A stretch of DNA of 30,676 nucleotides from JBBSVE01 sp038233815 (GCA_038233815.1 JBBSVE010000018.1:1-30676), one strand, 5' to 3'; positions 14,323 to 24,887 are shown, numbered from the stretch's first letter. Numbers and translations are program-made. The notes: generated by a model not told the origin, from the letters alone.

Positions 14323-15312
14323 TCAGGGAAAGCCGGGCGCGGTCGTCACGGTGCCGGTCACGAACCCGCGGCGGTTCGTCTCCTCCGTGTCGAGCCGTTT
14401 GCGCGCGGCGGGATGATTGGGATCGAGCACCCCCATCCGCACCAGAAGGGCTGCGATCGCCGCCTCGGCCGCGCGGGTGCCGCCATCCACGACCTTGAGC
14501 GCGATGCCGCGCTTCTGCTCCGGCAGGATCGCCACGAACACCGCCTCCGCCCCGGTCTTGATCGCCACGCGGCCGTCCATCGCAAGCATGAGTTCGGTGC
14601 AGGCCCGACCCTCGCCCGCCACCATCTCCGGGTATGCGGCCATGGCGCGCGTCAGACGGTGCGCCGCATCGGCCCGCGCGCCGTCGCCCTCTGTGGCCCC
14701 GGCGAAGTAACCCATCGCACGCGCAAGGCCCCCCACGGACGTGGCGAAGTTCGGCGCCGAGCAGCCGTCGATGCCCCAGCCGGGCGAGGTTTCCCCCGTC
14801 ACCTCCTCGAACGCGGCCTTCACGGCTTTCTGGACGGGATGGTCAAGCTCGACATAATCCGGCCCGCCCTTGAGATGCCGGTTGAGCGTCAGGAACCCCG
14901 AATGCTTGCCAGAGCAGTTGTTGTGGATCTGGCAGGGCGCCTCGTCGGCGCGGATCAGGCGGTTGCGCTCCTCCCGGTCATAGGGCTCATGGGAGCCGCA
15001 GCGGAGATCCGACTCGCCCAGTCCCAGATCGGACAGCCAGCGCGTCACCGCCTCACGGTGGATCGCAGCACCCTGATGGCTCGCGCAAGCCAGCGCCACC
15101 TGCCGGTCAGTGAGATCGGCGCCCGCCCCGCTTTCCAGAAGCGGCAACGCCTGGAGCATCTTGCAGGCGGAGCGCGGGAAGATCACCGCATCCGGGTCGC
15201 CCCACGATTCGACGATGCCGCCGTCCGCGTCGCAGATCACCGCATGGCCGACGTGGCTGCTTTCCAACAGCCCCCCGCGCCAGAGTTCCGCCAGTCCTAC
15301 CGGTGCCGTCAT
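14323..15312 (-). CDS. Asparaginase II family protein (Rhizobium etli AsnII type)
   Basis: 329 residues of the asparaginase II family, unrelated in fold to the E. coli enzymes. The residues reported as important in the R. etli enzyme have clear equivalents: the Ser-x-x-Lys pair at Ser48/Lys51 (PRSACKML), Ser78 (ACASHQG), Cys133/Lys136 in NNCSGKHSG and Cys184 in IDGCSAPN as metal-site residues, and Lys252 in IKTGAEAVF. It should hydrolyse L-asparagine to aspartate and ammonia in the cytoplasm. Start at 15312 is set by GGGAGGGG five bases upstream; the ORF extends eight codons further but loses that spacing. Divergent from the IalB-like gene. Confidence 0.9.
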   Translation of the reverse strand: MTAPVGLAELWRGGLLESSHVGHAVICDADGGIVESWGDPDAVIFPRSACKMLQALPLLESGAGADLTDRQVALACASHQGAAIHREAVTRWLSDLGLGESDLRCGSHEPYDREERNRLIRADEAPCQIHNNCSGKHSGFLTLNRHLKGGPDYVELDHPVQKAVKAAFEEVTGETSPGWGIDGCSAPNFATSVGGLARAMGYFAGATEGDGARADAAHRLTRAMAAYPEMVAGEGRACTELMLAMDGRVAIKTGAEAVFVAILPEQKRGIALKVVDGGTRAAEAAIAALLVRMGVLDPNHPAARKRLDTEETNRRGFVTGTVTTAPGFP

Positions 15313-15488
15313 CGAACCCCTCCCGACCCATTTCACGCTTGCGCGAAAACATGCCCATGGGGCTTTCGCGGCCGCCGCTTTTTGGCTAAGGCAGGGTTAT
15401 CGGGTTGATAGGCGCCACGCCACCGGAAAAACAGGCCAGCGAGGGCCGGGTGACGCGCGGCGGAGGCATCGCTGGAAGGATGACGGAC

Positions 15489-16037
15489 ATGATGGCAGGC
15501 ATGACGAAGGCGGTGCTCTGCCTCGCTTTGGGGGTCGGGGTTACGGGTCTTTCGAGCCTTGCGCCGGGGGTGGCCAATGCGCAGGCCCAGACCGATTGCG
15601 TGTCGGCCAAGACCGACTGGAGCGTGTGCGTCTGGCCTCAGCCCAAGGAATGCTGGGGCGTGTCGAAGCCGAAGTCCACGGTTAACAGCAAGGACGGCAA
15701 GACCGTCTCGGTCCAGCGCGGCGACATCCTTCTGTTCGTGACGTTCCGTCCCAAGCAAGGCGACAAGGGGGAGATCTCCTTTACCGGCGGCTATCCGTTC
15801 GCGCCGGGCTCCACCGTCCGGGTGGACATCGACCAGAAGGGGTTCGACCTGATGACCGACGGAGAGTGGGCGTGGTCTTCCTCCAAGGCCGACGACGCGG
15901 CGCTTCTGAGCGCGCTCAAGGGCGGAGCCTCGGCGGTCGTGACGGCGAAGTCGGGCCGGGGGACGCAGACCAAGGACACGTTCTCGCTCTCCGGTTTTAC
16001 CGCGGCGATGTCCGAGGCAGAGACGCGCTGCAAATAG
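15489..16037 (+). CDS. Invasion-associated locus B (IalB) family exported protein
   Basis: About 182 residues. A signal peptide (TKAVLCLALGVGVTGLSSLAPGVANA) is followed by a mature domain with the IalB-family order: WSVCVWPQPKECWGVSKPK, DGKTVSVQRGDILLFVTFRP, a KGEISFTGGYPF strand and a DLMTDGEWAW region, ending in GFTAAMSEAETRC. Cysteine pairs suggest periplasmic disulfides. The family was named for a Bartonella invasion locus but is widespread in free-living alphaproteobacteria, so no virulence role follows. Several ATGs are close together; 15489 (or 15492) has GGAAGG at a nine-base spacing, whereas 15480 abuts that site. It precedes rlmN by 94 bases. Confidence 0.85.
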   Translation: MMAGMTKAVLCLALGVGVTGLSSLAPGVANAQAQTDCVSAKTDWSVCVWPQPKECWGVSKPKSTVNSKDGKTVSVQRGDILLFVTFRPKQGDKGEISFTGGYPFAPGSTVRVDIDQKGFDLMTDGEWAWSSSKADDAALLSALKGGASAVVTAKSGRGTQTKDTFSLSGFTAAMSEAETRCK

Positions 16038-16131
16038 GCCGCGTCCCCGATTTCCGCGCCCCGGAGCGGTTTCGTTTGCAAAGCCCGCCCGCCGCACCCA
16101 CATCCGGGGGAGCCCCAGCAGGACCGCCGCC

Positions 16132-17310
16132 ATGACCGCACCGATCACCCACGACATGCTGACCCTGCCGCGCACCTTGCCCGCGACGGACCGCACGAAC
16201 ATCGTGGGTCTTACGCGCGACCAGCTGCAGGCGGCTCTCGTCGCCGCAGGGACGCCGGAGCGGCAGGCACGGATGCGGACCGGCCAGATCTGGCAGTGGG
16301 TCTATCATTTCGGCCTGCGCGATTTCGCGTCGATGACAAACCTCGCCAAGGACTACCGTGCCTTTCTCGCCGCCCATTTCGAGGTCGCGCTGCCCCAGGT
16401 CGTGACGCGTCAGACCAGTGCCGACGGCACCCGCAAGTATCTCGTCCGCATCGCCGGCGGGCACGAGGTGGAAACGGTCTACATCCCCGAGGAGGGGCGC
16501 GGCACGCTCTGCATCTCCTCGCAGGTAGGGTGCACGCTGACCTGTTCGTTCTGCCACACCGGCACGCAAAAGCTGGTGCGCAACCTCACGGCGGGCGAGA
16601 TCGTGGGACAGGTCATGCTCGCTCGCGACGATCTGGGGGAATGGCCGCAGAAGGGTGCGGCGAACGACGCGACCTCGCGCAAGATCAGCAACGTCGTGCT
16701 GATGGGCATGGGCGAGCCGCTCTATAACTTCGAAAATGTGCGCGACGCGATGCGTGTGGTGATGGACAATGAGGGCATCGCGCTGGGACGGCGGCGCATC
16801 ACGCTCTCCACCTCCGGCGTGGTGCCGGAGATCGCGCGGACGGCGACAGAAATCGGCTGCTTGCTGGCGGTGAGCTTTCATGCGACCACAGACGCCGTCC
16901 GCGACCGGCTGGTGCCGATCAACAAACGCTGGAACATCGCGGCACTGCTGGAGGCGCTGCGGGCCTATCCCGGCCTGTCGAACTCAGAGCGGATCACGTT
17001 CGAATATGTGATGCTCGACGGCGTCAACGACAGCCGCGAAGATGCGCTTCGACTGGTGGAATTGCTGCGCGGCATCCCGGCCAAGGTGAACCTGATCCCG
17101 TTCAACGAATGGCCCGGCGCGCCCTACAAACGATCCTCCGGCAACCGCATTCACGCCTTCGCCGACATCATCCACAATGCGGGCTACGCCTCGCCGATCC
17201 GCACCCCGCGGGGTGAGGATATCATGGCCGCCTGCGGTCAGCTCAAGTCCGCGACGGAGCGGGGGCGCAAGAGCCGCGCCGAGATCGCGGCGGAGGCGTC
17301 GCCGGCCTGA
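16132..17310 (+). CDS. rlmN: 23S rRNA (adenine2503-C2) / tRNA (adenine37-C2) methyltransferase
   Basis: 392 residues, normal for alphaproteobacterial RlmN. The radical SAM cluster motif C-x3-C-x2-C is Cys134, Cys138 and Cys141 in VGCTLTCSFCHTG. The two mechanistic cysteines outside the cluster are also present: Cys127 (GTLCISSQ) and Cys368 (IMAACGQL), the latter being the one transiently methylated in the E. coli enzyme. GMGEPLYNFENV and the LSTSGVVPEI segment are further hallmarks. It methylates A2503 of 23S rRNA and A37 of some tRNAs, tuning decoding accuracy. ATG 16132 fits the usual family N-terminus. The ribosome binding site is weak. Confidence 0.97.
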   Translation: MTAPITHDMLTLPRTLPATDRTNIVGLTRDQLQAALVAAGTPERQARMRTGQIWQWVYHFGLRDFASMTNLAKDYRAFLAAHFEVALPQVVTRQTSADGTRKYLVRIAGGHEVETVYIPEEGRGTLCISSQVGCTLTCSFCHTGTQKLVRNLTAGEIVGQVMLARDDLGEWPQKGAANDATSRKISNVVLMGMGEPLYNFENVRDAMRVVMDNEGIALGRRRITLSTSGVVPEIARTATEIGCLLAVSFHATTDAVRDRLVPINKRWNIAALLEALRAYPGLSNSERITFEYVMLDGVNDSREDALRLVELLRGIPAKVNLIPFNEWPGAPYKRSSGNRIHAFADIIHNAGYASPIRTPRGEDIMAACGQLKSATERGRKSRAEIAAEASPA

Positions 17311-17663
17311 CCGCCCCTTGGGCACCCCCTGGCTACATGACGCCGCCAGACGGCAGCCGGAATGGAACGGAGACGCCCCCGGTGCCCCTTCATCGGCCAT
17401 CCTCATTACGGGAAACGTCCGCCCGAACATCCTCCCGACGACCGCACTCCCGCTCTGCCCGGCTTCGCGCAAATCGGCACGACCCCATCCCACGATGTCC
17501 ATTGATGCCGCACGACCCGTGCAGCCGCCACGCCCAAGATTGACCAGCGTTTCTGGCACCTCTGCGCGCACGTGAACGTCGACATGAAGCAAAGCAGGTC
17601 GGACGGAACCGCGTTGCGCTGATCGGGGCGCAAGGACCGCCTGCAAAGGACGGTTTGGGCCCG
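17311..17663. other. Gene-free stretch between rlmN and gyrB ends
   Basis: 353 bases between two convergent genes. Short open frames exist on both strands, but none has a ribosome binding site, a plausible start and a recognisable or well-behaved protein composition. I see only a small hairpin (GCCG-loop-CGGC near 17342) and no convincing terminator for either rlmN or gyrB. It may be a decayed gene or simply spacer. Confidence 0.6.
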
Positions 17664-20114
<2,451 letters not shown>

Positions 20115-20141
20115 GCACTTTTTCCCCGCAATCTGGCCCCA

Positions 20142-20170
20142 AGTCTAGCGGGTCCGGGGGGGATTGTCAC
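20142..20170 (-). promoter_or_regulatory. gyrB: Sigma-70-type promoter of gyrB
   Basis: Reading leftward, GTGACA (20170-20165, five of six matches to the -35 consensus), a 17-base spacer and TAGACT (20147-20142, four of six, with the key first T, A and last T of the -10). Transcription would start near 20135, leaving a leader of about 20 bases before the gyrB ATG at 20114. Spacing and placement are ideal; activity is unproven. Confidence 0.6.
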
Positions 20171-20224
20171 GGGCCGGACACAAGATTTGGGGGTCGGACG
20201 GGAAGCGGAGGCCGGCCCTGAGCC

Positions 20225-20680
20225 TCAGCCCGCCGGCGCCTCCGGCAGCGTCAGCGATCCGTCGGGTGCCAGCGGCCAGAACGGGTTCATCGCAAGCTCC
20301 CACACATGGCCGTCGGGATCGGCGACGTAGCCGGAATAGCCGCCCCAGAACACCCGCTCCGGCACCTTCAGAACCTGTGCGCCCGCGTCCCGCGCGCGCG
20401 CGAAGGCGGCGTCGACCCCGGCTTCGGTCGCAAAGTTCTGCGCCAGCGTCATGGCCCCGGTGCCCAGCGTCGCGCCTTCGCGGCCCTGATCCTTGGCGAG
20501 GTCCGCGCGCCCGAACAGCCCCAGCACCGCGCCCTGCATCTGATAGAAGGCGACGCCCTCCTGGCTCGCCGCGTGACGCTGCCAGCCCAGCCGTTCGTAA
20601 AAGGAAATGGACGCGGCAAGGTCGCTCACGCCGAGCGTGATCAGGGTCACGCGCTGGACCGGAGGGGTGTCGTCGCTCAT
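20225..20680 (-). CDS. VOC family (glyoxalase-fold) protein
   Basis: 151 residues with a vicinal-oxygen-chelate layout: VTLITLGVSDLAASISFYERLGW as the first beta-alpha unit and GGYSGYVADPDGHVWELAMNPFW as the last, including the Asp-Pro-Asp-Gly turn and metal-site Glu typical of the fold. Substrate unknown; the fold covers glyoxalase I, dioxygenases, antibiotic-binding proteins and uncharacterised members. Its ATG (20680-20678) overlaps the recF stop (20679-20677) as ATGA, so its translation is likely coupled to recF. Its insertion between recF and gyrB is the only departure from the usual replication block order. Confidence 0.88.
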   Translation of the reverse strand: MSDDTPPVQRVTLITLGVSDLAASISFYERLGWQRHAASQEGVAFYQMQGAVLGLFGRADLAKDQGREGATLGTGAMTLAQNFATEAGVDAAFARARDAGAQVLKVPERVFWGGYSGYVADPDGHVWELAMNPFWPLAPDGSLTLPEAPAG

Positions 20681-21780
20681 GGATCGATCTCCGCGATATG
20701 GCTCGCGCCGTTCCGGTCCACAACGGCGAAAGTCTGCGCCGCTATGCCCCCGAACAGTCCTGCCTCGGTTCCCGTCATCAGCGCCTGCGCGCCCAGCGCC
20801 GAGATTTCCGAATAGAGCGCGGCGCGCCGCTCTCCGTCAAGATGGGCCGCGACCTCATCCAGCAGCAGGACGGGGGCCACCCCCAGATCCTGTGCCAGCG
20901 CCCGCGCGTTGGCGAGGATGAGCGAGATCAGCAGCGCCTTCTGTTCCCCTGTCGAACACAACGCGGCGGGCATCTCCTTCGCGACATAGGTCGCAGAAAG
21001 GTCGGCGCGGTGAGGCCCGACCAGACTGCGCCCCGCCGCCATGTCGCGCGTACGCCCTGCCGCCAGTTCCACGGCGAGGTCGGAGGCGTCCCCGGGCGGC
21101 GGCTCCTCGGGGTGGCGGATGGCGAGCCCGGCACGCGGAAACGCCGAACCCGCCCCGTCCTGCGCTGCGGCAAGCCGTGCCAGCGCTTGTGCCCGGTTGG
21201 CGCCGATCAGCGCGCCGCTTTCCCCCATCCGCGCCTCGAGCGCGTCATACCAGCCCGCATCCGTCACGCGGTCGCGCAAAAGGCGGTTGCGCTCCCGCAT
21301 GGCGCGTTCGTAGGTCAGCACCGCCTCGCCATGGTCGGGCAGAAAGCCAAGCGTCACGCGGTCGAGATAGCGCCGCCGCCCGTCCGCCCCTTCGATCCAG
21401 AGCCGATCCATCGCGGGCACCAGCCAGACCATGCGCAGAACCCGCCCGAGCGCCGCTTGGGTCGATGCCTTCCCGTCGATGCGGACCTGACGCGGGCTGT
21501 CCGGCTCGGCCCCGGTGTCGATCTCGTGCGGGGCGGCGGCCCCTTGCACGCGGGCCTCGATCCGCCAGCCGAGCCGTCCGGGCCGCCGGGCCAGCTCCTC
21601 CGCCCCCGCCCGCCGCAGACCGCGCCTGGGCGACAGGAGCGAGACCGCCTCCAGAACGTTGGTCTTTCCCGCGCCGTTCGGCCCGATCAGTGCCACCGGC
21701 CGTCCGTCGAACTCCAGCCTTGCGCGAGCATGGCTGCGGAACTGCGACAGGACAAGGGATGAGACCGCGGACCCCGGCAT
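20677..21780 (-). CDS. recF: DNA replication and repair protein RecF
   Basis: About 367 residues. The SMC-like ATPase has LVLSQFRSHARARLEF at the start, Walker A GPNGAGKTN followed by VLEAVSLLSP, the signature CSTGEQKALLISL, and Walker B VLLLDEVAAHLD. RecF loads RecA at single-strand gaps with RecO and RecR. ATG 21780 gives the normal short N-terminus before the first strand and has GGGGGA upstream. A GTG at 21819 overlapping the dnaN stop as GTGA would add 13 unconserved residues. A hairpin over the ribosome binding site hints that translation depends on dnaN. Confidence 0.95.
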   Translation of the reverse strand: MPGSAVSSLVLSQFRSHARARLEFDGRPVALIGPNGAGKTNVLEAVSLLSPRRGLRRAGAEELARRPGRLGWRIEARVQGAAAPHEIDTGAEPDSPRQVRIDGKASTQAALGRVLRMVWLVPAMDRLWIEGADGRRRYLDRVTLGFLPDHGEAVLTYERAMRERNRLLRDRVTDAGWYDALEARMGESGALIGANRAQALARLAAAQDGAGSAFPRAGLAIRHPEEPPPGDASDLAVELAAGRTRDMAAGRSLVGPHRADLSATYVAKEMPAALCSTGEQKALLISLILANARALAQDLGVAPVLLLDEVAAHLDGERRAALYSEISALGAQALMTGTEAGLFGGIAAQTFAVVDRNGASHIAEIDP

Positions 21781-21784
21781 TGCG

Positions 21785-21802
21785 TCCCCCGCCGTCGGGG
21801 GA
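21785..21802 (-). promoter_or_regulatory. recF: Hairpin covering the recF ribosome binding site
   Basis: On the minus strand TCCCCC (21802-21797) pairs with GGGGGA (21790-21785) around six bases, and that GGGGGA is the ribosome binding site for ATG 21780. The dnaN stop lies only 14 bases upstream of the stem, so ribosomes finishing dnaN would open it. This fits translational coupling if 21780 is the true start. Confidence 0.45.
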
Positions 21803-21815
21803 TGCCGGGCGTCCG

Positions 21816-22937
21816 TCACACGCGCATCGGCATCACGACATAGATCGCCGAGGTGTCGTTACCCTCGCGCATCAGGGTCGGATCACCCGAGGTGTTGAAC
21901 ATGAAGACCGCGTTCTCGCGGTCCACCTGGCTCGCGATCTCGAGGAGGTATTTGGCGTTGAACCCGATCTCCAGCTTCTCATCGGCATAGGCCACGGCCA
22001 GCTCCTCCTCCGCCGCACCCGAATCGGGGGCGTTGACCGACAGGACCAACCGGTCCTCGTCGAGCGAAAGCTTCACCGCGCGGCTCCGTTCGGACGACAC
22101 GGTGGCGACCCGGTCCACGGCGCGTGCGAAATCGGCTGCATCCACTTCCAGCCGGCGCGTGTTGCCGGTCGGGATCACGCGGCTGTAATCGGGGAACGTG
22201 CCGTCGATCACCTTGGAGGTGAGCTGGATCGCGGGCGTGGCGAAGCGGATCTTCGTCTCCGACACCGATACGGCGATCTGCGCCTCGTCGTCGTCGAGCA
22301 ATTTGCGCAACTCGTTCACCGTCTTGCGGGGCACGATCACGCCGGGCATATCCTTTGCGCCCTCGGGCAGCGGCGCGTCGATCCGGGCCAGCCGGTGACC
22401 GTCGGTCGCCACGCAGCGGAGCACCGGCCCCTCCTCGCCGGTCGCCACATGCATGTAGACGCCGTTGAGATAGTAGCGCGTCTCCTCGGTGGAGATCGCG
22501 AACTTGGCCTTGTCGAAGAGCCGGCGGAGCACCGGGGCCGGGGCGGAGAAGTTGGCGGTATATTCCGACGTCGCCATCACCGGGAAATCCTCGCGCGGCA
22601 GGGTCGTGAGGTGAAAGACCGACCGGCCCGCCGCCACCGTGAGCCGTCCCGAGGTCGCATCCTCGGCCAGCGAGATCAGCGCGCCGTCGGGCAGTTTGCG
22701 CACGATCTCGTGCAGCATGACGGCCGATACCGTCGTGGCGCCGGGACGTTCCACCCTGGCGATCGCCCGGTCCACCACCTCGATGTCGAGGTCGGTGGCG
22801 CGGAAGGACACGGCCTCCCCGCCCTCCGCCTCGATCAGCACGTTGGCGAGGATCGGGATCGTGTTGCGGCGTTCCACCACCGACTGCGCCTGCGAGACGG
22901 CCTTCAAAAGCGCGCTCCGCTCGATGCTGATCTTCAT
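21816..22937 (-). CDS. dnaN: DNA polymerase III beta subunit (sliding clamp)
   Basis: 373 residues, normal for the clamp, with three similar domains. The N-terminus MKISIERSALLKAVSQAQSVVERRNTIPIL is a strong family marker, as are FRATDLDIEVV, the YYLNGVYMH segment, TDGHRLA and the C-terminal peptide ending in YVVMPMRV. It encircles DNA and tethers polymerase III and other clamp-binding proteins. The start at 22937 is fixed by this N-terminus; GAGAGGGAC upstream is the likely ribosome binding site. It lies 110 bases after dnaA and is followed at once by recF. Confidence 0.98.
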   Translation of the reverse strand: MKISIERSALLKAVSQAQSVVERRNTIPILANVLIEAEGGEAVSFRATDLDIEVVDRAIARVERPGATTVSAVMLHEIVRKLPDGALISLAEDATSGRLTVAAGRSVFHLTTLPREDFPVMATSEYTANFSAPAPVLRRLFDKAKFAISTEETRYYLNGVYMHVATGEEGPVLRCVATDGHRLARIDAPLPEGAKDMPGVIVPRKTVNELRKLLDDDEAQIAVSVSETKIRFATPAIQLTSKVIDGTFPDYSRVIPTGNTRRLEVDAADFARAVDRVATVSSERSRAVKLSLDEDRLVLSVNAPDSGAAEEELAVAYADEKLEIGFNAKYLLEIASQVDRENAVFMFNTSGDPTLMREGNDTSAIYVVMPMRV

Positions 22938-23047
22938 GTGCCGTCCCTCTCGCAGACCCCGTTCCGGGGAAGCGGACCTTAGCGGGTCCATGGTGCTGCG
23001 CAAGGGTCATGCGACCCCGGCGCCGGATGGTTGATGGGGCCTTAGGC

Positions 23048-24412
23048 TTACCCGTGCAGCAGGCGCTTGAGCATCTGGATGTCGTCGGAGAGCTGGCTAT
23101 CGGTCGCCATCAACTCCTCGATCCGCTTCACGCCGTGCATGATCGTGGTATGATCGCGTTTGCCGAACCGCCGACCGATGTCGCGCAGCGACCGCGAAGT
23201 GAGCTGCTTGGAGAGATACATCGCCACCTGACGCGGGCGCGCGATGGTGCGCAGGCGCTTTGGTCCGATCAGATCCGACAGGCGCACGTTGTAATGGTCG
23301 GCCACGCGGCGCTGGATTTCCTCCACCGTCACCCGGCGGTCGGAGGCGCGCAGGATGTCGGCCAGACAGTCCTGCGTCAGATCGAGCGTGATCTGCTTGC
23401 CCACGAGGCTCGCGAACGCAAACAGCCGCGTCAGCGCCCCCTCCAGCACCCGCACGTTGGTGGAGATGCGGTGCGCCAGAAACTCCAGCACACCGGGCGC
23501 CATCACCACGTCGCCGTGACGATGGACATAGACCTCCACCTTTTGCTGCAGGATGCCGAGGCGCAGCTCGTAATCGGTCGGATGCAGGTCCACGACGAGC
23601 CCACATTGCAGGCGCGAGCGGATGCGGTCCTCCAGTCCCTTGATCTCTCCCGGTGCCGAATCGGCGGAGATCACGATCTGCTTGTTCTGGTCCACCAGCG
23701 CGTTGAACGTGTGGAAGAACTCCTCCTGCGTCGAATCCTTGCCGGCGATGAACTGCACGTCGTCCACCATCAGCACGTCGACGGATCGGAACAGCTCCTT
23801 GAAATCCATGATCTGACGTTCACGCAATGCTTGCACGAACCGATACATGAACTGTTCGGCGGAGAGGTAGAGGACGCGCGCTTGCGGATTCCGGGCCGCG
23901 AGCTCGTGCGCGATGGCGTGCATGAGGTGGGTCTTGCCCAAGCCCACACCGCCGTAGAGGAACAGCGGATTGAACGTGACCGGACCGCCCTCGGCCACCC
24001 GGCGCGCGGCGGCATGAGCCAGCTCGTTGGGCTTGCCCACCACGAAGCTGTCGAAGGTGAAGCGCGGGTCGAGCGGGGCGCCGGGCACTTCCTCGTCACT
24101 CGCCGTTTTCGGGCGGGCGACCCGCGCGGCAGCAGTCGGTGCTGCGGGACGGGCAAGCGGGCGATCTGCGGACCGGTCAATGGCGAACTCCACCCGCTCC
24201 ACCGCCAGCCCGGAGCCGGAGAGGAGCGTGTGGATCTGCTCCTTGAAATTGCGCGACACCCAGTCGCCGAAGAATCCGGTGGGAACCGCGAACCGCGCCA
24301 CGCCCGCCGAGAGCGAGGACAGGTGCAGCGGCTCGATCCAGGTGGTGTAGTTGTTCTGTCCGACCCGCCGGCGGAGTTCCTCGCGCAGCGTCACCCAGTT
24401 TTCGTGCATCAT
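23048..24412 (-). CDS. dnaA: Chromosomal replication initiator protein DnaA
   Basis: 454 residues. Domain I (about 1-75, WVTLREELRRRVGQNNYTTWI) mediates self-assembly and helicase loading. A Pro/Ala-rich domain II (about 80-115) links to the AAA+ domain III with Walker A YGGVGLGKTH (153-162) and Walker B VLMVDDVQF (213-221). Domain IV carries the DnaA-box-binding helix-turn-helix with RDIGRRFGKRDHTTIMHGVKRIEE near the C-terminus. ATP-DnaA opens oriC. The start could be ATG 24412 or the adjacent ATG 24409. The 475 bases upstream hold a strong hairpin but no visible DnaA-box cluster. Confidence 0.98.
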   Translation of the reverse strand: MMHENWVTLREELRRRVGQNNYTTWIEPLHLSSLSAGVARFAVPTGFFGDWVSRNFKEQIHTLLSGSGLAVERVEFAIDRSADRPLARPAAPTAAARVARPKTASDEEVPGAPLDPRFTFDSFVVGKPNELAHAAARRVAEGGPVTFNPLFLYGGVGLGKTHLMHAIAHELAARNPQARVLYLSAEQFMYRFVQALRERQIMDFKELFRSVDVLMVDDVQFIAGKDSTQEEFFHTFNALVDQNKQIVISADSAPGEIKGLEDRIRSRLQCGLVVDLHPTDYELRLGILQQKVEVYVHRHGDVVMAPGVLEFLAHRISTNVRVLEGALTRLFAFASLVGKQITLDLTQDCLADILRASDRRVTVEEIQRRVADHYNVRLSDLIGPKRLRTIARPRQVAMYLSKQLTSRSLRDIGRRFGKRDHTTIMHGVKRIEELMATDSQLSDDIQMLKRLLHG

Positions 24413-24835
24413 CCCCGGACCCGTCCATCGACTTCAAGCGTTGCCCCGGCCTGCCCCTTTCTGAGGGCAGGCCGGGCTTTGCCGGATCACAGGTCATCGG
24501 GCCGCCGGGCCGGTCAGGGCGCGGCGGCAGTTGTCACGACACCGTCGCGCCGTCCCAAGGACAGCCCGATGGAACGGGGTCAGGCGGCATGGCAGTGCCG
24601 TCAGACCCCGGAATACGCACAGACAGGCACCGCACTGCCAGTGGCAGCCGACAGGCGGAGATCCTGATCAGGACGCATTCACGTCATGTCCCCCAAGGAC
24701 GTAGTGAATCGCACCCGAACGCTAGCCCTCCCGTCGGGGCCGGGGCAACCGAACTTCGCGCTTGACATGAAATGGCCGCGGCCGAATCCCGAACGTCGGG
24801 CAAACGCGCCACGCGAGAGCGCACGCGCAAACGAA
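24413..24835. other. Non-coding region between rpsT terminator and dnaA
   Basis: About 420 bases with no gene I can support. It should hold the dnaA promoter, but I could not identify a convincing -35/-10 pair. Two structures stand out: the hairpin at 24445-24476 and an inverted repeat GGCAGTGC (24591-24598) with GCACTGCC (24632-24639). I found no TTATCCACA-type DnaA boxes, so I do not call an origin here. Confidence 0.6.
24445..24476. other. 12-bp hairpin just upstream of dnaA
   Basis: CCCGGCCTGCCC (24445-24456) pairs perfectly with GGGCAGGCCGGG (24465-24476) around an eight-base loop. In the dnaA direction it is not followed by a U run and lies 32 bases before the start codon, so it is likely part of the mRNA leader or a DNA-level cruciform element. 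In the other direction it is followed by CTTT, but no plus-strand gene needs a terminator here. Confidence 0.6.
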
Positions 24836-24861
24836 AAGGGACGCGGAAAACCACGTCCCTT
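24836..24861 (-). terminator. Intrinsic terminator of rpsT
   Basis: On the minus strand AAGGGACG (24861-24854) pairs with CGTCCCTT (24843-24836) and runs into TTTTCGTTTG, 26 bases after the rpsT stop. This separates rpsT from dnaA transcription. Confidence 0.85.
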
Positions 24862-24887
24862 CAAAGACTTGGCACGGTTTTGGCAGT

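Noticed and set aside
17406..17633. 75-codon minus-strand frame in the rlmN-gyrB gap
   Set aside because: No ribosome binding site, odd composition with many Cys/Trp/Arg, and no recognisable similarity; better treated as non-coding.
24760..24790. TTGACA on the plus strand that looks like a -35 box
   Set aside because: No -10 box at a proper distance and no plus-strand gene downstream.
24413..24835. Possible oriC upstream of dnaA
   Set aside because: I could not find a cluster of TTATCCACA-like boxes or an AT-rich unwinding tract, and in some alphaproteobacteria the origin is not beside dnaA.
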